From NCBI GenBank assembly GCA_015342445.1, contig JACEFO010001274.1, forward strand, positions 496,001-560,000: 64,000 nt of DNA, given 5' to 3'. Positions 29,518-40,517 of the stretch are shown piece after piece. The first letter of the stretch is position 1, and each line of letters opens with the position of its first letter. The notes under the pieces are model-generated. The model did not search any database, was not told where the DNA came from, and saw only the letters and a program-made list of their open reading frames with translations. The stretch comes from Digitaria exilis (taxonomy: Eukaryota > Streptophyta > Magnoliopsida > Poales > Poaceae). Position numbers and translations under genes: made by a program.

Positions 29518-32500
29518 TGTTGACGCACTCTGGTCAACACACGAAAGCGCTAGATCACGCGGTCGTCAAGATTCTCCTCGTCAAAGCTTCTGGACGCAGC
29601 CGGTCAGACCACCTATAGCAGAGGCGCCGCGAAAGCCTACGATCACAACTTCGGGAGGGACCCCGTCGGAGGCTGCGAACCTAGGGTTGTTCTAAGGTCG
29701 GCAAGTCCACTTAGAACGTCCTAAAACGCCGTGGAGACGAAGAAGGAAAACAAAGGGGATGGAAAAGCTGTGGCGGACCACTCCGAAATTATTCCAAGTT
29801 AAGTACCTCGGGACCACTAAACGAGTAGTCAGGCACTTAATCCGGAATAAGCTGGAGCGCCGTCGGATTAAACCCGATTAACCACGTTCTTTTCTCGATC
29901 GAAACAACAGCACGCCCACACGAAGGTGAGTTCCAGAGATTACAACATTCCACAAATTAACTTACACAAATAGAATCTCAAAGTTATTACAAACCAAGTT
30001 CAAATTTAAATCAGAGTACAAGGTCTTGCAGCGAAAATTAAAGTTTCATTGCAGCGGAAATAAAAGTTTCATTGCAGCGGAAGAAAACAATCTAACGACG
30101 ATACAAATAACTCCGTGCTGAAGCCTGCCACGAAGCTACTCCTCCCGATCCTCGGCAGAGGACGGAACCCATTCGATGTGCCAGCCAGGTGGAACCTGGG
30201 CAGGCCAAGACATAGCATCGACATCCAATGGTGTACCTGTAAATTAATGCCACAAGCAAGGCTGAGTATACTAACACTCAGCAAGGCTTACCCGTCGGGT
30301 GAAAACTACATCACCGACATCTAGACCATGAGAGGCTTTTGGCTGGTGGGTTTGTTTGCCAAAAAGCAACTAAGAGTAGGTCCTTGCTTTCAAGTTTTAG
30401 CATCATATTCTAGTAGATTTAACCATTCTAGATTAGCATCATGTCTAATCATACAAGTGGTGCAGTACAATTTATTTCATACAACAAGTTCATCATTCTC
30501 ATAGTTCCACTTGTTACTCAATGTAGCCAGGCGGTCAAGCAGTCTCATTAACCGCGAGAAGCGGACAGTTCGAACCGAATTTTGCTACCTGGCCAGGGGA
30601 AACCCAACACACACGGATACTCTGCTTGCTATAAAAGGTACAAGCATTTCCCAACCTTTCCCATCGATCCACAATTCGGAACCGTGTCCATTTCCTTAGG
30701 ATAAAGGTTTACTGCTTCACTCACAGTCTCACGCATATATCCACAAGTGTACGGCAGGGGAAAACAAAGTTTCCAAGGAGAGATGGCTATCGGCCCTAGC
30801 TGCTTCAATCTGGTACCGGGCTTACCGGCTCCCATATACCGGCATGCATGTGGTACGTTCAAAAACTTGACACACTCAACCACACATTTCGACCTTAAAT
30901 CAATTATCATACACGGACGGGAGATCTACATCTATCATCCCGCCCGTCAATCCTTATGATTCCAACATAAGAAAAGACAAGCAACTCCTATGTCTCGCGA
31001 GTGATAGGAAATCACTCGACTTGTAACGGACCTAAGCAATGCCCTATCGATCCTTTCATGCTAGTATTGCAAGTCATAGGTACTAGGAAAATGTGCAGCT
31101 AAGGTATTCAAACAACTCCTTGAACGTAAATGCACAAGCATAGAGAAATTCATAGATGCATAATTTTAAAAGTCAGGTCATGCTCCGGGGGTTGCCTTCT
31201 TGCTCAAACTGGGGGTTAGCCTCGGGGTTGGTCAATCCTGCACCGGCACTTTCCTCCGGGACTTCTTCCTCGTCTGCGGGGATGAGGTGGTAGTTGCCGT
31301 CCGGGATGGCGCCTTCTACATGAGATGCATAGTTTAAGGTGGCTGCCTATTGATTCTAAAATTAAGGCCTTGAAGGCCATATTCACCTAGACATGCTTAA
31401 GCATTACTATTCTTTTCACAAAAACAAGGTGTAGGTGTGGGAAGCTTTTATTGACTTCGATGGTGATTGTGTACATATATAAAAGAATTCTATTTATTTC
31501 TTCACAAATTTGGGTGCTGTTCTGAATTTTGAGAATTTCTTATTTTACTCTAACTAGTTAACCAAAAAGGTTATTCTTTTATATAATTCAATTTCCACCT
31601 AGATTACTTCTCATTTTTGTTTCTCCAATTCTGTTCATCATTTTTATCTATAAACTTTATGACAGCTACTGGAGTATAAGAGCTAAGCTCACTCCAAAAT
31701 TTAGCTAATTCTGAGCTACACATAATTTATTAAAAATATAACAAACAGCTAACTGCAGAAGTGAAATAAATTCATATAAACTTAAAAATTTATCCATTTC
31801 AGGAGATTTTCCTACCAAAGCTAAGCATAGGCATGAGGAGGGCTCTGGCCAAGTGGTGGCTCAAAATAACCCTTGGGTAATCCTCAATAAATTTCTAACC
31901 AAAAACACATATTTATTTATTTGCTATACTAAACAGAGTAAAAATTAAGTTTTTCATTTTTAACATGTGTGCTAACACGTTTTTAGTCCTCTGGAGCAAA
32001 ATGGTGATTTTTCACTGCACAGATTATTTTTAAAGATTTCTGCACTGTGAAAAGACAGAAAACACATTTTAATCTATAACTGGAGCTACAGTTCATATTT
32101 TTAGGTCCCCTTTGGACACAAGCTGTCCAAAGTCACTACACACAACATATCCAAAGCTCAACCCTAGCGGAGCTCTGGATTTGAAATGGTGCACAACTTT
32201 CAATTTTCATAGTTTGAATTTTAATTCAAAAACAGTTCATCAAAAGTATAAACATGTCTAATAGAGATTGTAGTTTAGACTCTCACGAAACCAGGGAATA
32301 TTTTTGTGCATTTTTCTGATTTTTGTACGATTTTTAATGGATTTCACAAGATTCGGGAAAATCAAATCTAGGTTTAAGAATCTATTTTCGCAGGGAACCC
32401 TAGAACTTTCAAAACTTCACGAACGAGTCCCTGGACTTTTGCACAGAGACCCCTAGACAAACGAAGACGATGAAGGAAGGCCCTCGGCTCTCGCCGGAGT

Positions 32501-33699
32501 TGCGCCGGCCAAACGGCGGCGAACTAGGCACGGGGAAGTGGGGGAAAAGCTTCCTGGGCTCACCACGAGTCGTTTGGGGACGGTTTGGAGGCCGGGGGTG
32601 GTCGGAGTTGCGCCGGCGACGAGGTGGTGGCGGCACGGCCGCTGCGGCTTCTACGCCGGTGAGCTCGGGGTCGTTCGCCGAGGTTCGAGGGGTCCTAGAG
32701 CACCAGTGGAGCTCGAGGAAGCCAATGGCGTGCTCGGTTGACCTCGGGGACGGCTCGGAGTAGGGGCTCGACGTGCGGGTGCTCCGGTGGCCTGAATTCG
32801 CGATTTGGGGGAAATCTCAAATTCTCGCCGGAGAAAGGATAATAGCTAGGGGAAAGTGGGGGGAAATGGAGCTGGAGTAGAGGGCTAGCTTCGTGTGGGA
32901 CGAATTCGGGAATGGTGGAGTGTGGAAGGCGAATTTCTCGGAGAAGCTCGGCTCGGTTCGCGCGGCGCGAGGAAGAAGAAGACCGAGCGAGCGCGGGGAA
33001 GTGGAAATGGTGAAGTGAGCGAGTGAGAGGAGGGGTGTGAGTGCTTGGTGGAGTGATTGAGCACGCAAGAGTGGCACAGTGCGGCCTCGGGAGCGTGCGA
33101 GCGCGTGGGTGGCTGTCGCGGTCGCCATTGATGGCGCGGCGATCTCGAACAGAGCGCACACGTGCGGTTGGGCGTCAAAGATCATCGCGTGATGAAGTGG
33201 AGATCCTCAGCAGAGGCTTTGGCGCGACGCGAACGGACTCTACCGCCTGCAGTGCGCTCGGCGCGGCGCGAGCGCGCGTGCGGCCACGGCGGCGCGCGAC
33301 CGTATGATGGCGCTCCGCGGCGCGAGGCAGCAGTGCACCGTCGCCCGCGACGTGACGGTACGGAAGGCTTGGACAAACGCGTGAGGACAAGAGCTAGCTG
33401 CCGCCACGGCTCGGCCGACCCGACGCGGTCTCCGCCACACGCCGGCCACGTGGCGGCCGGACTCCGGCCGGAGCAGAGCGCGCCAGGGGCGAGCTGGCAG
33501 CCCCGTGGAGCTCCTTTGCCCCTTTTGAACTTTCTCCAAAATTTGAGCTGAACTTCGAAACGTGTAAAATTAAAAGTTGGAGTTTGAGGTGTGGGACACA
33601 ACTTCCGAGCTTGGACCGGGCACTTCGACCAGGCGTTACGGCGCTTCGAGCTTGAACCGCAAGCTCGAGCTTGCCGAGCCTCGAACGGTCGGAAACGCC

Positions 33700-33926
33700 A
33701 CTCGAGGGTGAGTGCCCCCTCGAGCTTGGCTGCGAAGCCTCGAGCGTGACGGAACGTCGCTCGAGGGTAAGTGCCCCCTCGAGCTTGGCTACGGAGCCTC
33801 GAGCGTGACGGAACGTCGCTCGAGGGTAAGTGCCCCCTCGAGCTTGGCTACGGAGCCTCGAGCGTGACAGAACGTCGCTCGAGGGTAAGTGCCCCCTCGA
33901 GCTTGGCTACGGAGCCTCGAGCGTGC
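33700..33926. repeat. 59-bp minisatellite in LTR U3
   Basis: Four units with an exact 59-base spacing (AGTGCCCCCTCGAGC at 33711, 33770, 33829, 33888). Each contains two or three CTCGAG-like sites. It lies on the upstream side of the GC-rich promoter-like block in minus sense. Confidence 0.9.
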
Positions 33927-34010
33927 TCACGTGCGGCCTCGAATCGTGACGGACTGCGGGGCCTCGAGGGTCCTATCGTGCAGCCTCGAATCGTGACGGA
34001 CTGCTAGCTA

Positions 34011-34141
34011 GGCTCGATCGTCACGGACATACTTTCTAGGCTCGATCGTCACGGACAATACTGGCTAGGCTCGATCGTCCCGGACATGCTCGATCGTCAC
34101 GGACATACTGGGTAAGCTCGATCGTGACGGACATACTGGTT
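34011..34141. repeat. second short tandem repeat in LTR U3
   Basis: About five units of GGCTCGATCGTCACGGACAT spaced 19-29 bases, next to the 59-bp array and sharing the CGTGACGGA/TCACGG core in changing orientation. Confidence 0.8.
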
Positions 34142-36224
34142 CGAGGGTCATCAAGCGAAACAAACGTCGTGGCGAGATTTGTTATGAAGGGCTGTATCTG
34201 TGATGACAGCAACTCTTATTGTCGGAAATTTTTAAGTTCAGTACAAAAATCTTGAGATTTCTGTTGGGTGTCACCAGACCTTTGTTTTTGAATTTCAGTC
34301 TGAATTTTTGGTCAATTTCTGAATTCTAACCCCAATGTTTTGCCTTATCTTCCTTTTTATTAATTATTTTATTTAACCTCTCCCTCCTTTCTTAGACCCC
34401 TCAATAGTGTCACTAAACATCAGAGGTATGCTGCTCAAAGAGAGTTTTCAATTTAAAGTCCTTCCTCCTTTTATTTTGAGAGTAAAAATCTTATTTTAAC
34501 TTAAAGTTAAAACATGGACACATACATGGAGGTCAAAAGCTTATTTATTTTATATGCTCAATTTTTAATTATGTCGTTAACAACTTGACATATATTAAAT
34601 ATTAATTAATTTACATCCTTTGTATTTTATGAAAGCTCATATTGTGAACAAAATCTCATTTTATTATTAAAACCTTAAGATTGCCACATGTAGGCCATGA
34701 TTAGATCTACAAGCTTTATTAGTCCAAGTGTTTAACCCTAACATTAAATCATTAACAATTATTTTTACTAAAGAACATCAGGAGCACTCTAAATATTATT
34801 CTATTTATAGCCCAAGGTGAGCTCCTTTAAAAAGGGTGTGTGACAGTGTGTTTTTCATCCCATGTTTAAGTTGGTCTTTCAAACTTGACTTCCTATGTTT
34901 GGTAGATTAAGCATCTGAGTTATACATAACTCACCAAGGTTGCAAATGACATTTTTAGATACACAACTTTCATTTGAGAAAGTGGTTTGGTTTTATAATT
35001 AGAACATACTTTCCCAACCCTTTCATATTGATCAGACGTTTGTGATGTGCACAACTCTTATTTAAAATTTTTAAATTAGAACCTTGCCTTCTGAAGGTCA
35101 TTAATATCGTTAGTTGGAATTATTTCATGTGTTGACTTCACATGAGCCATTAGTCCTTTAAGACCTTTAGGGGCATAGAAGCATTACTTAATTTGCCGTT
35201 CAATCATGATTTCTTTTTAGGAAATTTTTATGCGTCGTCTCGAGAGTATGTATTTAGAGTTTTGTCGTGCAACTTGTAAGAGAAGAGGTTTAGATTTGTA
35301 CTAGAAAAGTTTTTGTTGGGTTCAATTTCAAGAACCAAAGCACGAGTACAAACTTAACAATCCTCATGTATAATTCTCATTCCTACTAGTGATTTAGTTT
35401 CAGGGTTTATAGTTCCTTAGTTTGTTTAATCACTCTTACTTATACGCTTTAAACACCAGGGGTGTTACAAAAGCTAGGGTTTGGAGATAAAAAGTAGAAC
35501 AATGATTTGTACGATTGGGTAGAGGTCCTCAATCGGCCACGGCCCTTTATATTTACAGGGTGGGGAGGCCTTGCCCCGCAACAAAGTCCTTGTACAGATC
35601 TAAAAATGTGTAAAAACCTGATTCTACTCGGACTCGGGGACAGGTGGTCAGACCTTGCTAGATCGGCTACAGGGCCCAGCCGGTCTAACCACATGTACAG
35701 GCGGTCTAGACAGTCTGTCCCAGCCTGATCGGCTCTAAGCTATTTTTGTCATCAACAGCCTAGTACTACAGAAAAAAAATTGGGACCCTAGAAAACGAGG
35801 TCCCTTTCGTGTTGCACATCCGCACACTCTTTGTGCCCGAGTTTGGAGGGCAGTCGTGGAACGTACCTCCTTTGACTCTACGCATAGATTGAGCCATCCA
35901 AATATTTTCTGTTGCAATACACTGATTTATTGCCACAAAGAGAACAATCATATAACAACATATATAACCGGTGGCCAAAGAATCATCTTGACGCAACCAT
36001 TTTGTTTTATGTTGCAATTCAGACAAATGTATTGCAACACGGGCGGATGACGTCACCACATCCGTTATTACAAATAGACACTGCAATAACGGGCGTAATG
36101 ATATCATCATGCTCGTTATTACAAATAGCAAAAAACGTCTCAAAAAAATAGCAAAAAAATTTTTTTTATGGGAGGGAGGTCCCCACTAGGCAGCCACCCA
36201 TCATGTAATTTTTTTCGAGAAATC

Positions 36225-36302
36225 TAACCTTTCCGGCTGCTGGATTCGAACTCGCGACCTCCCGCTCACGTACAACCTTCTCTACCACTACACTACACCA
36301 TC
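36225..36302 (-). repeat. SINE-like tRNA-derived promoter (A and B boxes)
   Basis: On the minus strand TAGTGTAGTGGTAGAGAAGG (A box like, plus 36277-36296) is followed about 23 nt later by GAGTTCGAATCC (B box, plus 36242-36253). The whole looks like a decayed tRNA gene without a foldable acceptor stem. It sits in sequence unlike the surrounding CACTA repeats, as a SINE insertion would. Confidence 0.55.
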
Positions 36303-36689
36303 ACTTGTGTCCATACTTAGTTTTCTTTCTCCACATATTATACTTTACCGAGTAAAAATTGTTTATTTGAGGCCCTAAATGAATTCAAATAAAAAAATTA
36401 TCAACTACAAAGTTTCTTAACTTTTTTAATTCTACAACTTTCATTCACGTAGTTTCTCCATCCGAGGTCATTTAGGAAATTTGAATTTCAAATTTAAGAA
36501 ACTTAAAATTATTTTTTCATTGATAATATGATCTCAAAATAAAAAATTGTCAACTACAAAGTTCATTTTTGGTTTGTCAACTACAAATTTTATTAAGGTG
36601 GTTTCTCCATCTGAGATCATTTGAAAAAAACAAATTTCAAATCGTTTGCAATAACAGACGCATGACATCATCATTCCTTGGTACGTTTT

Positions 36690-37130
36690 TAGTAACGGAC
36701 GGATGACGTCACCTCTATTTCTAGTAACGGACGGTGATGACATCAGCAGCGGCCATTATTAAAGATGATATTTGTAATAACGGTCAATGATGATGTCAGC
36801 ATCTATACATTTTTAGTAACGGACAGTAACGACATCAGCGGTTGCCGTTATTAAAGATGGTATTTGTAATAACGGTCATTGGTGATGTCAGTAGTCGCGC
36901 CGTTATTAAAGATGGTATTTGTAATAACGGGCGTCGATGATGTCAGCATCATCCGTTATTACAGTGAACCATCTATTTCTAATGACGGCTGCAATGATGA
37001 CGTCATGGATGCCCGTTATTATAGTGGTCACAACAATGACGCCCCCTCTGATGACATCAGCAACGATGCACTACAATGACGTTGTCTTGGGTGCCCGTTA
37101 TTACTGAAAAAAGGGAAGAGTTATTACAAA
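36690..37130. repeat. inverted and direct TAATAACGG / TGATGTCA repeats
   Basis: Repeated blocks of CGTTATTAAAGATGGTATTT followed by GTAATAACGG and (T/A)GATG(A/T)(T/C)GTCA at about 36757, 36848 and 36902, with partial units on both sides. CCGTTATTA and TAATAACGG are inverted copies, so the segment can form large imperfect hairpins. Consistent with a CACTA subterminal region. Confidence 0.7.
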
Positions 37131-37439
37131 TGATTTGTGTAGTAGTGAATGCAACATAGTAAATTCATAGCAGGATCCTTCACTAGGTGCAACCACTTTG
37201 AATATTGTGGCAATAACCCGTACATATTGCAACGAAAATAAAGATTATAACAACAAAAAATAAAAGTGGCCATAATATGAGCTTCTTACAACTATATTTC
37301 AATTGGTTGTGATAGCATCAGTTTTTCACAACAGAATTATAAAATAGTTGCAATACCACCTATCTGTTGCAACAATTTTTCTGTTGTTGCAACGAGGCAT
37401 GTGGCAATAGGCCAAAGATTTAGTAGTGAATTATTTATT

Positions 37440-37874
37440 CCATGTGTTTAAACTTTAATTGTACCATCAATCAAACTTGGCATGTATTAAAATATTAATT
37501 AAATCTCATCCTTTACCTACAAGCTTAGATATAAAATTGGTTTCTAAGGAAAGAATACGAAAATAGTTTTTCTAGGTTAACTACGCTTAGTGCTTTCATC
37601 ATTTCATGTTATCTTTGATTTTTCTTGTTTTAAACTTCCATTTCATGCTTGGTCTACCATGTTTTGGTGTAATATCATCAAAGATTTCCTATTAGATGAA
37701 AGTTTTCCTAATTTTAAGTGTCATAGCCTTTTTATTGACTTTAAACAAAAATTTATTTTATTATAAAACTAAGATAGGGTCACTTGAAGGCCATGATTAA
37801 CATCATAAACTTTAGTAGTCTAATTGTTTAATTTACTCTTGCTTTTATGATTTAAACACCAGAGGTGTTACAGG
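37440..37874 (-). repeat. 5' part of a TGTAACACC-type LTR, minus sense
   Basis: Read from 37874 the minus strand begins TGTAACACCTCTGGTG, the same start as the 5.7-kb solo LTR. Similarity to that LTR's first kilobase (35469 leftward) is visible along the segment. It interrupts the Tat-like gag at 37875 and is cut by the CACTA-like element on the left. Confidence 0.65.
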
Positions 37875-38190
37875 GGGGATATTGATATGTTGGACCCTTG
37901 TCATTGAAATCTCCTCTTACAAAGCGTGTAAACAACCCGATTATGAACATCATTATCATTATTTTAACATGATGCACAAAAGCTTGATGAACTGCTTCAT
38001 TGATCATCTCTTGCATCTTGCGAGGCTCTTCAGCTATGGTGATATGACGAGGTAATGACTTGAGGCATGTGATCTTGTATTCTTGTAGTTACTTCGCCAA
38101 CTCACCCTTCTGAGCTTCATTAAGATCGTCTTCACTAATCTCAATGATGTTGTTGCTGCTGACCTCAAATTCATTGTTGCTTTTCGGCAT
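37875..38190 (-). pseudogene. gag start of a Tat-like gypsy element, truncated
   Basis: ATG at 38190 (MPKSNNEFE...), 33 codons to a TAA at 38089-38091. The same frame then stays open for about 70 codons to the LTR insertion at 37875. Short distance to the PBS and LTR on the right identifies it as gag. The stop and the interruption make it non-functional. Confidence 0.5.
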
Positions 38191-38205
38191 GGTTGAAACT
38201 ATCAT

Positions 38206-38223
38206 GTCCCACCGGACGTGCCA
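38206..38223 (-). other. primer binding site of the Tat-like element
   Basis: Minus strand TGGCACGTCCGGTGGGAC, four bases from the LTR end at 38228. Not an iMet PBS; the tRNA is not assigned. Confidence 0.5.
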
Positions 38224-38227
38224 AAAG

Positions 38228-39230
38228 TGTGATGACGTAAAAAGTTGGGGAGTGAGCTTCACGCATAAACACACGAAATCGGTTCTGGCAGTCGGAAACA
38301 GGGCGTGTTAGTCAATCTGACCTGTTGATCGATAAGGTGATCGAAAGTTAGATAACAAGGCAAAATTGGTTGGGATTCCGATTAGCGACGTGGATTGAAT
38401 CGGCAGTAAATTTTGATATGTGGTAACAAACCGGCTAGATCAACCATTCCGATGCAAAGCAGAGTAAGATTAATAAAACGTAACCTAGCAAGCTAAGTAG
38501 AGAAACACCTAGAATAGATCTAATCGGTTATAACAGATCCAAGATAAAGAGCAGATAAAAAGCTGAATATAACTGGTTCTAAGATGGATAGAGGTTGAAT
38601 AAAATCTAAACAAAGTAACAACATTACGCCGGTTATAGAATCCTAGATGTCCATTCGATAACCGTCGAATAGTTCGAAACGAAACAACAACGATGCACCG
38701 GTTCCTAATGCTTAGATATTAGTCAGTAATACGGGACTTACAGATAAGCCTTGAGATCAAGATCACCCTCGACGTGCCCAGAAGAATTCGCGAAAAAGAA
38801 AAGATGAAGTCATCGACAATATATGAAATTGCACGAATGTAGATACAAAATATTGTAAGGGTTCAACTGTTGTTGGTGTGTACAAACTTCTTCGACCATG
38901 CAGGGCCCCTATTTAAATCATGAAAACCACGACTCCTAACTTGCATAGACCCCCTATAACTAGGATAGTAAGATATTCCTTATCTACAATAACCAACTCT
39001 TTATCTCGATTCATCTTGAGCCCAACCGACGATCTTCTCCGCCCCGGCATACCCACGTGATAAACCTTCCGTGTTGTCTCCGATTTTGCTTCGGTTTGTC
39101 CACGTCACCAACCTTCACGCTATCTCCGATTCCGTTTCTCCATTGGATTCCGATTCTGATTAAACTCGCACTAATTTTCGCCTTATCTTGATACCGGTTC
39201 AAACATCCATGTCAAAAAATAGTGTCAACA
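38228..39230 (-). repeat. LTR of the Tat-like gypsy element (about 1 kb)
   Basis: The minus-sense start is TGTTGACACT (39230) and the end is CATCACA (38228), next to the PBS and gag. AT-rich with several GATC- and GGTTATA-type short repeats. The right flank CTCTT would be the target duplication; its partner is not in place because the element is truncated. Confidence 0.65.
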
Positions 39231-39600
39231 CTCTTGGCCCTCTTTATTGTACGACCAAAGGAAAATAAAGACCTAAACTACTATAAATATCTCTCATCAT
39301 CCAAACGACACTTAGAACTAGCTTATCCTTAATCTTCGAGCTATCTTTTGCACCAATAAAATCATTTCACCATGATGGGGGCCAAGATTACCATGAAAGT
39401 CAATCATTGCACTAACTTAAAAATTGTCAGTACAAAACACACATTAGTAGCAATGATTATGTAGTCATACCAAAACTAATTAAGGGGCATATATGCTCTT
39501 TGAATCTCCCTGTTTTGGTGATTCAGGACAACTCAACCTCTAAAAGGATATGAGAGGGAAACTTTGAGTTGAAACATACTTGAATTGCATAAACCTAGAG
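39231..39600. other. unassigned sequence left of the transposase pseudogene
   Basis: AT-rich; no coding frame, repeat or terminus that I recognise. Confidence 0.4.
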
Positions 39601-39603
39601 ATA

Positions 39604-40112
39604 TGGACCAATGCTAATCAGCGTTACAAAGGATGGAGATATTCTTTTAGCGCTACGTACAAGGCATACAGTAACTATGACGAGAGAATGAGAAATAAGC
39701 CTGAAGACTTAGACATTGTTGAATGACACTATCTGGTGAAATATTTTGGGACCACTAAATTTCAGGTTTGAGAACATGCATTATATTCTTGTTGTTTTAG
39801 ATTTTATAAATATAACCTATGGTTGAATTATACCAAATGTATCACTGCATTGTGCAGGCACCAGCAACAAGAATTTTGAGAGTTGAGAAAATAAAAAGAC
39901 AAATCATTTGATAGACGCAAAGCCTTTTTCACATATTAGCTATGAGAAGGTATTAACCAAAGGGGCAAATATACTAGTTTTTTCTACGCTGAAATCGAAT
40001 TTTGTATAAGAGAGACCCACAAACAGGGGAGGAGCCGGATGATTTGGAACTCTGGTTCATTATGCACATGAAGGATGGGCAACGGACATATGAAACATCT
40101 AGTGATGTCCAT
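39604..40112 (+). pseudogene. En/Spm-type transposase-related fragment with intron
   Basis: Exon 1 (to 39765) reads NQRYKGWRYSFSATYKAY, then NKPEDLDIVE-stop-HYLVKYFGTTKFQ. The TGA stands where plant relatives typically have tryptophan. A 91-bp intron with GT...CAG ends (39766-39856) is followed by exon 2 (APATRILRVEKIKRQ), which soon meets stops. A later piece (about 40010-40110) reads DPQTGEEPDDLELWFIMHMK and ends at a donor-like GTGAGTTC. The pattern resembles the plant Transposase_24 / En/Spm-associated protein family. Identification is from memory of motif style. It is clearly dead. Confidence 0.45.
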
Positions 40113-40420
40113 GTGAGTTCAGAGTAAATACCTTACTGATTAATGCATAATGGGAAAGTGCAAAAAAAAACTTGAATAAACTCCTTCATATGTGGCTTAT
40201 ATGCGGTGCTCAAATTTCAATGAGGGAATCAAATGCAGATAAAAACTTCGTTGCGCAAAAGGAGAACAACCAGATTTTCCAGACAGCATACTAGGAAGTC
40301 ACACAATGCAAATCAGTCAAGTTGCATGGTAATGGGTACCTAGCAAAGAACCCTACTAAAAGGCAGCTATTGCTTAAGGATTACCAGGAGCGTAGAAAAT
40401 CTGCGACACTATTGTATAAC
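40113..40420. other. unassigned sequence
   Basis: No gene or repeat recognised. Confidence 0.4.
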
Positions 40421-40517
40421 TGTTGATGCCATAAAAATTTTGGTCACCGGCGAATTGGGACTCATCATCAACAATACCACGCCTGGTGTGCGCGCCTTGC
40501 AAGTCAGCTTGACCATT
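40421..40517. repeat. start of a Tat-style LTR (TGTTGATGCC), interrupted
   Basis: Begins TGTTGATGCCATAAAAATTT and is cut at 40517 by a TGTAACACCC LTR. The segment 45377-45652 has matching style (ATCGGCTAAATC, GATATAAAGC) and is probably its continuation. Confidence 0.4.

Larger units (their letters stand above)
29769..35469 (-). mobile_element. 5.7-kb solo LTR related to family A, TSD AAAGC
   Basis: The minus-sense LTR starts TGTAACACCCCTGGTG (at 35469) and ends CCGCCACA-like (at 29769). Perfect TSD AAAGC lies at 29764-29768 and 35470-35474. From 29769 to about 33600 it is homologous to the family-A LTR. It then has its own U3 with two minisatellites (33700-34141), a short return of family-A homology (34220-34340) and a unique AT-rich 1.1 kb. 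Length 5,701 bp, long for any plant LTR. No internal domain remains. Confidence 0.93.
29518..35757. mobile_element. copia-like solo LTR split by the 5.7-kb LTR, TSD GCCTA
   Basis: Left part 29518-29768, right part 35475-35757 (about 530 bp when the insert is removed). The ends are TGTTGACG and ATCAACA, a TGTTGA/TCAACA inverted repeat. Perfect target duplications GCCTA lie at 29513-29517 and 35758-35762. GGTCAGACC-type motifs occur in both halves. Family not identified; LTR length fits copia. Confidence 0.85.
35763..37433. mobile_element. CACTA-like non-autonomous repeat element(s)
   Basis: The left end is TACTACAGAAAAAA, directly after the GCCTA duplication. The right end, read inward, is CACTACTAAATC at 37433, and a second inner end CACTACTACACAAATC lies at about 37140. 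Subterminal repeats are of two kinds: TTGCAAC/GTGGCAATA in the outer parts (35910-36040, 37180-37420) and CCGTTATTA/TAATAACGG with TGATG(A/T)CGTCA in the inner part. This suggests one CACTA element inside another. No transposase is present. The ends are imperfect and no clear 3-bp TSD is seen. Confidence 0.5.

Noticed and set aside
36225..36302. Functional tRNA gene
   Set aside because: A and B boxes are present, but no acceptor or anticodon stem can be paired; better described as SINE-like.
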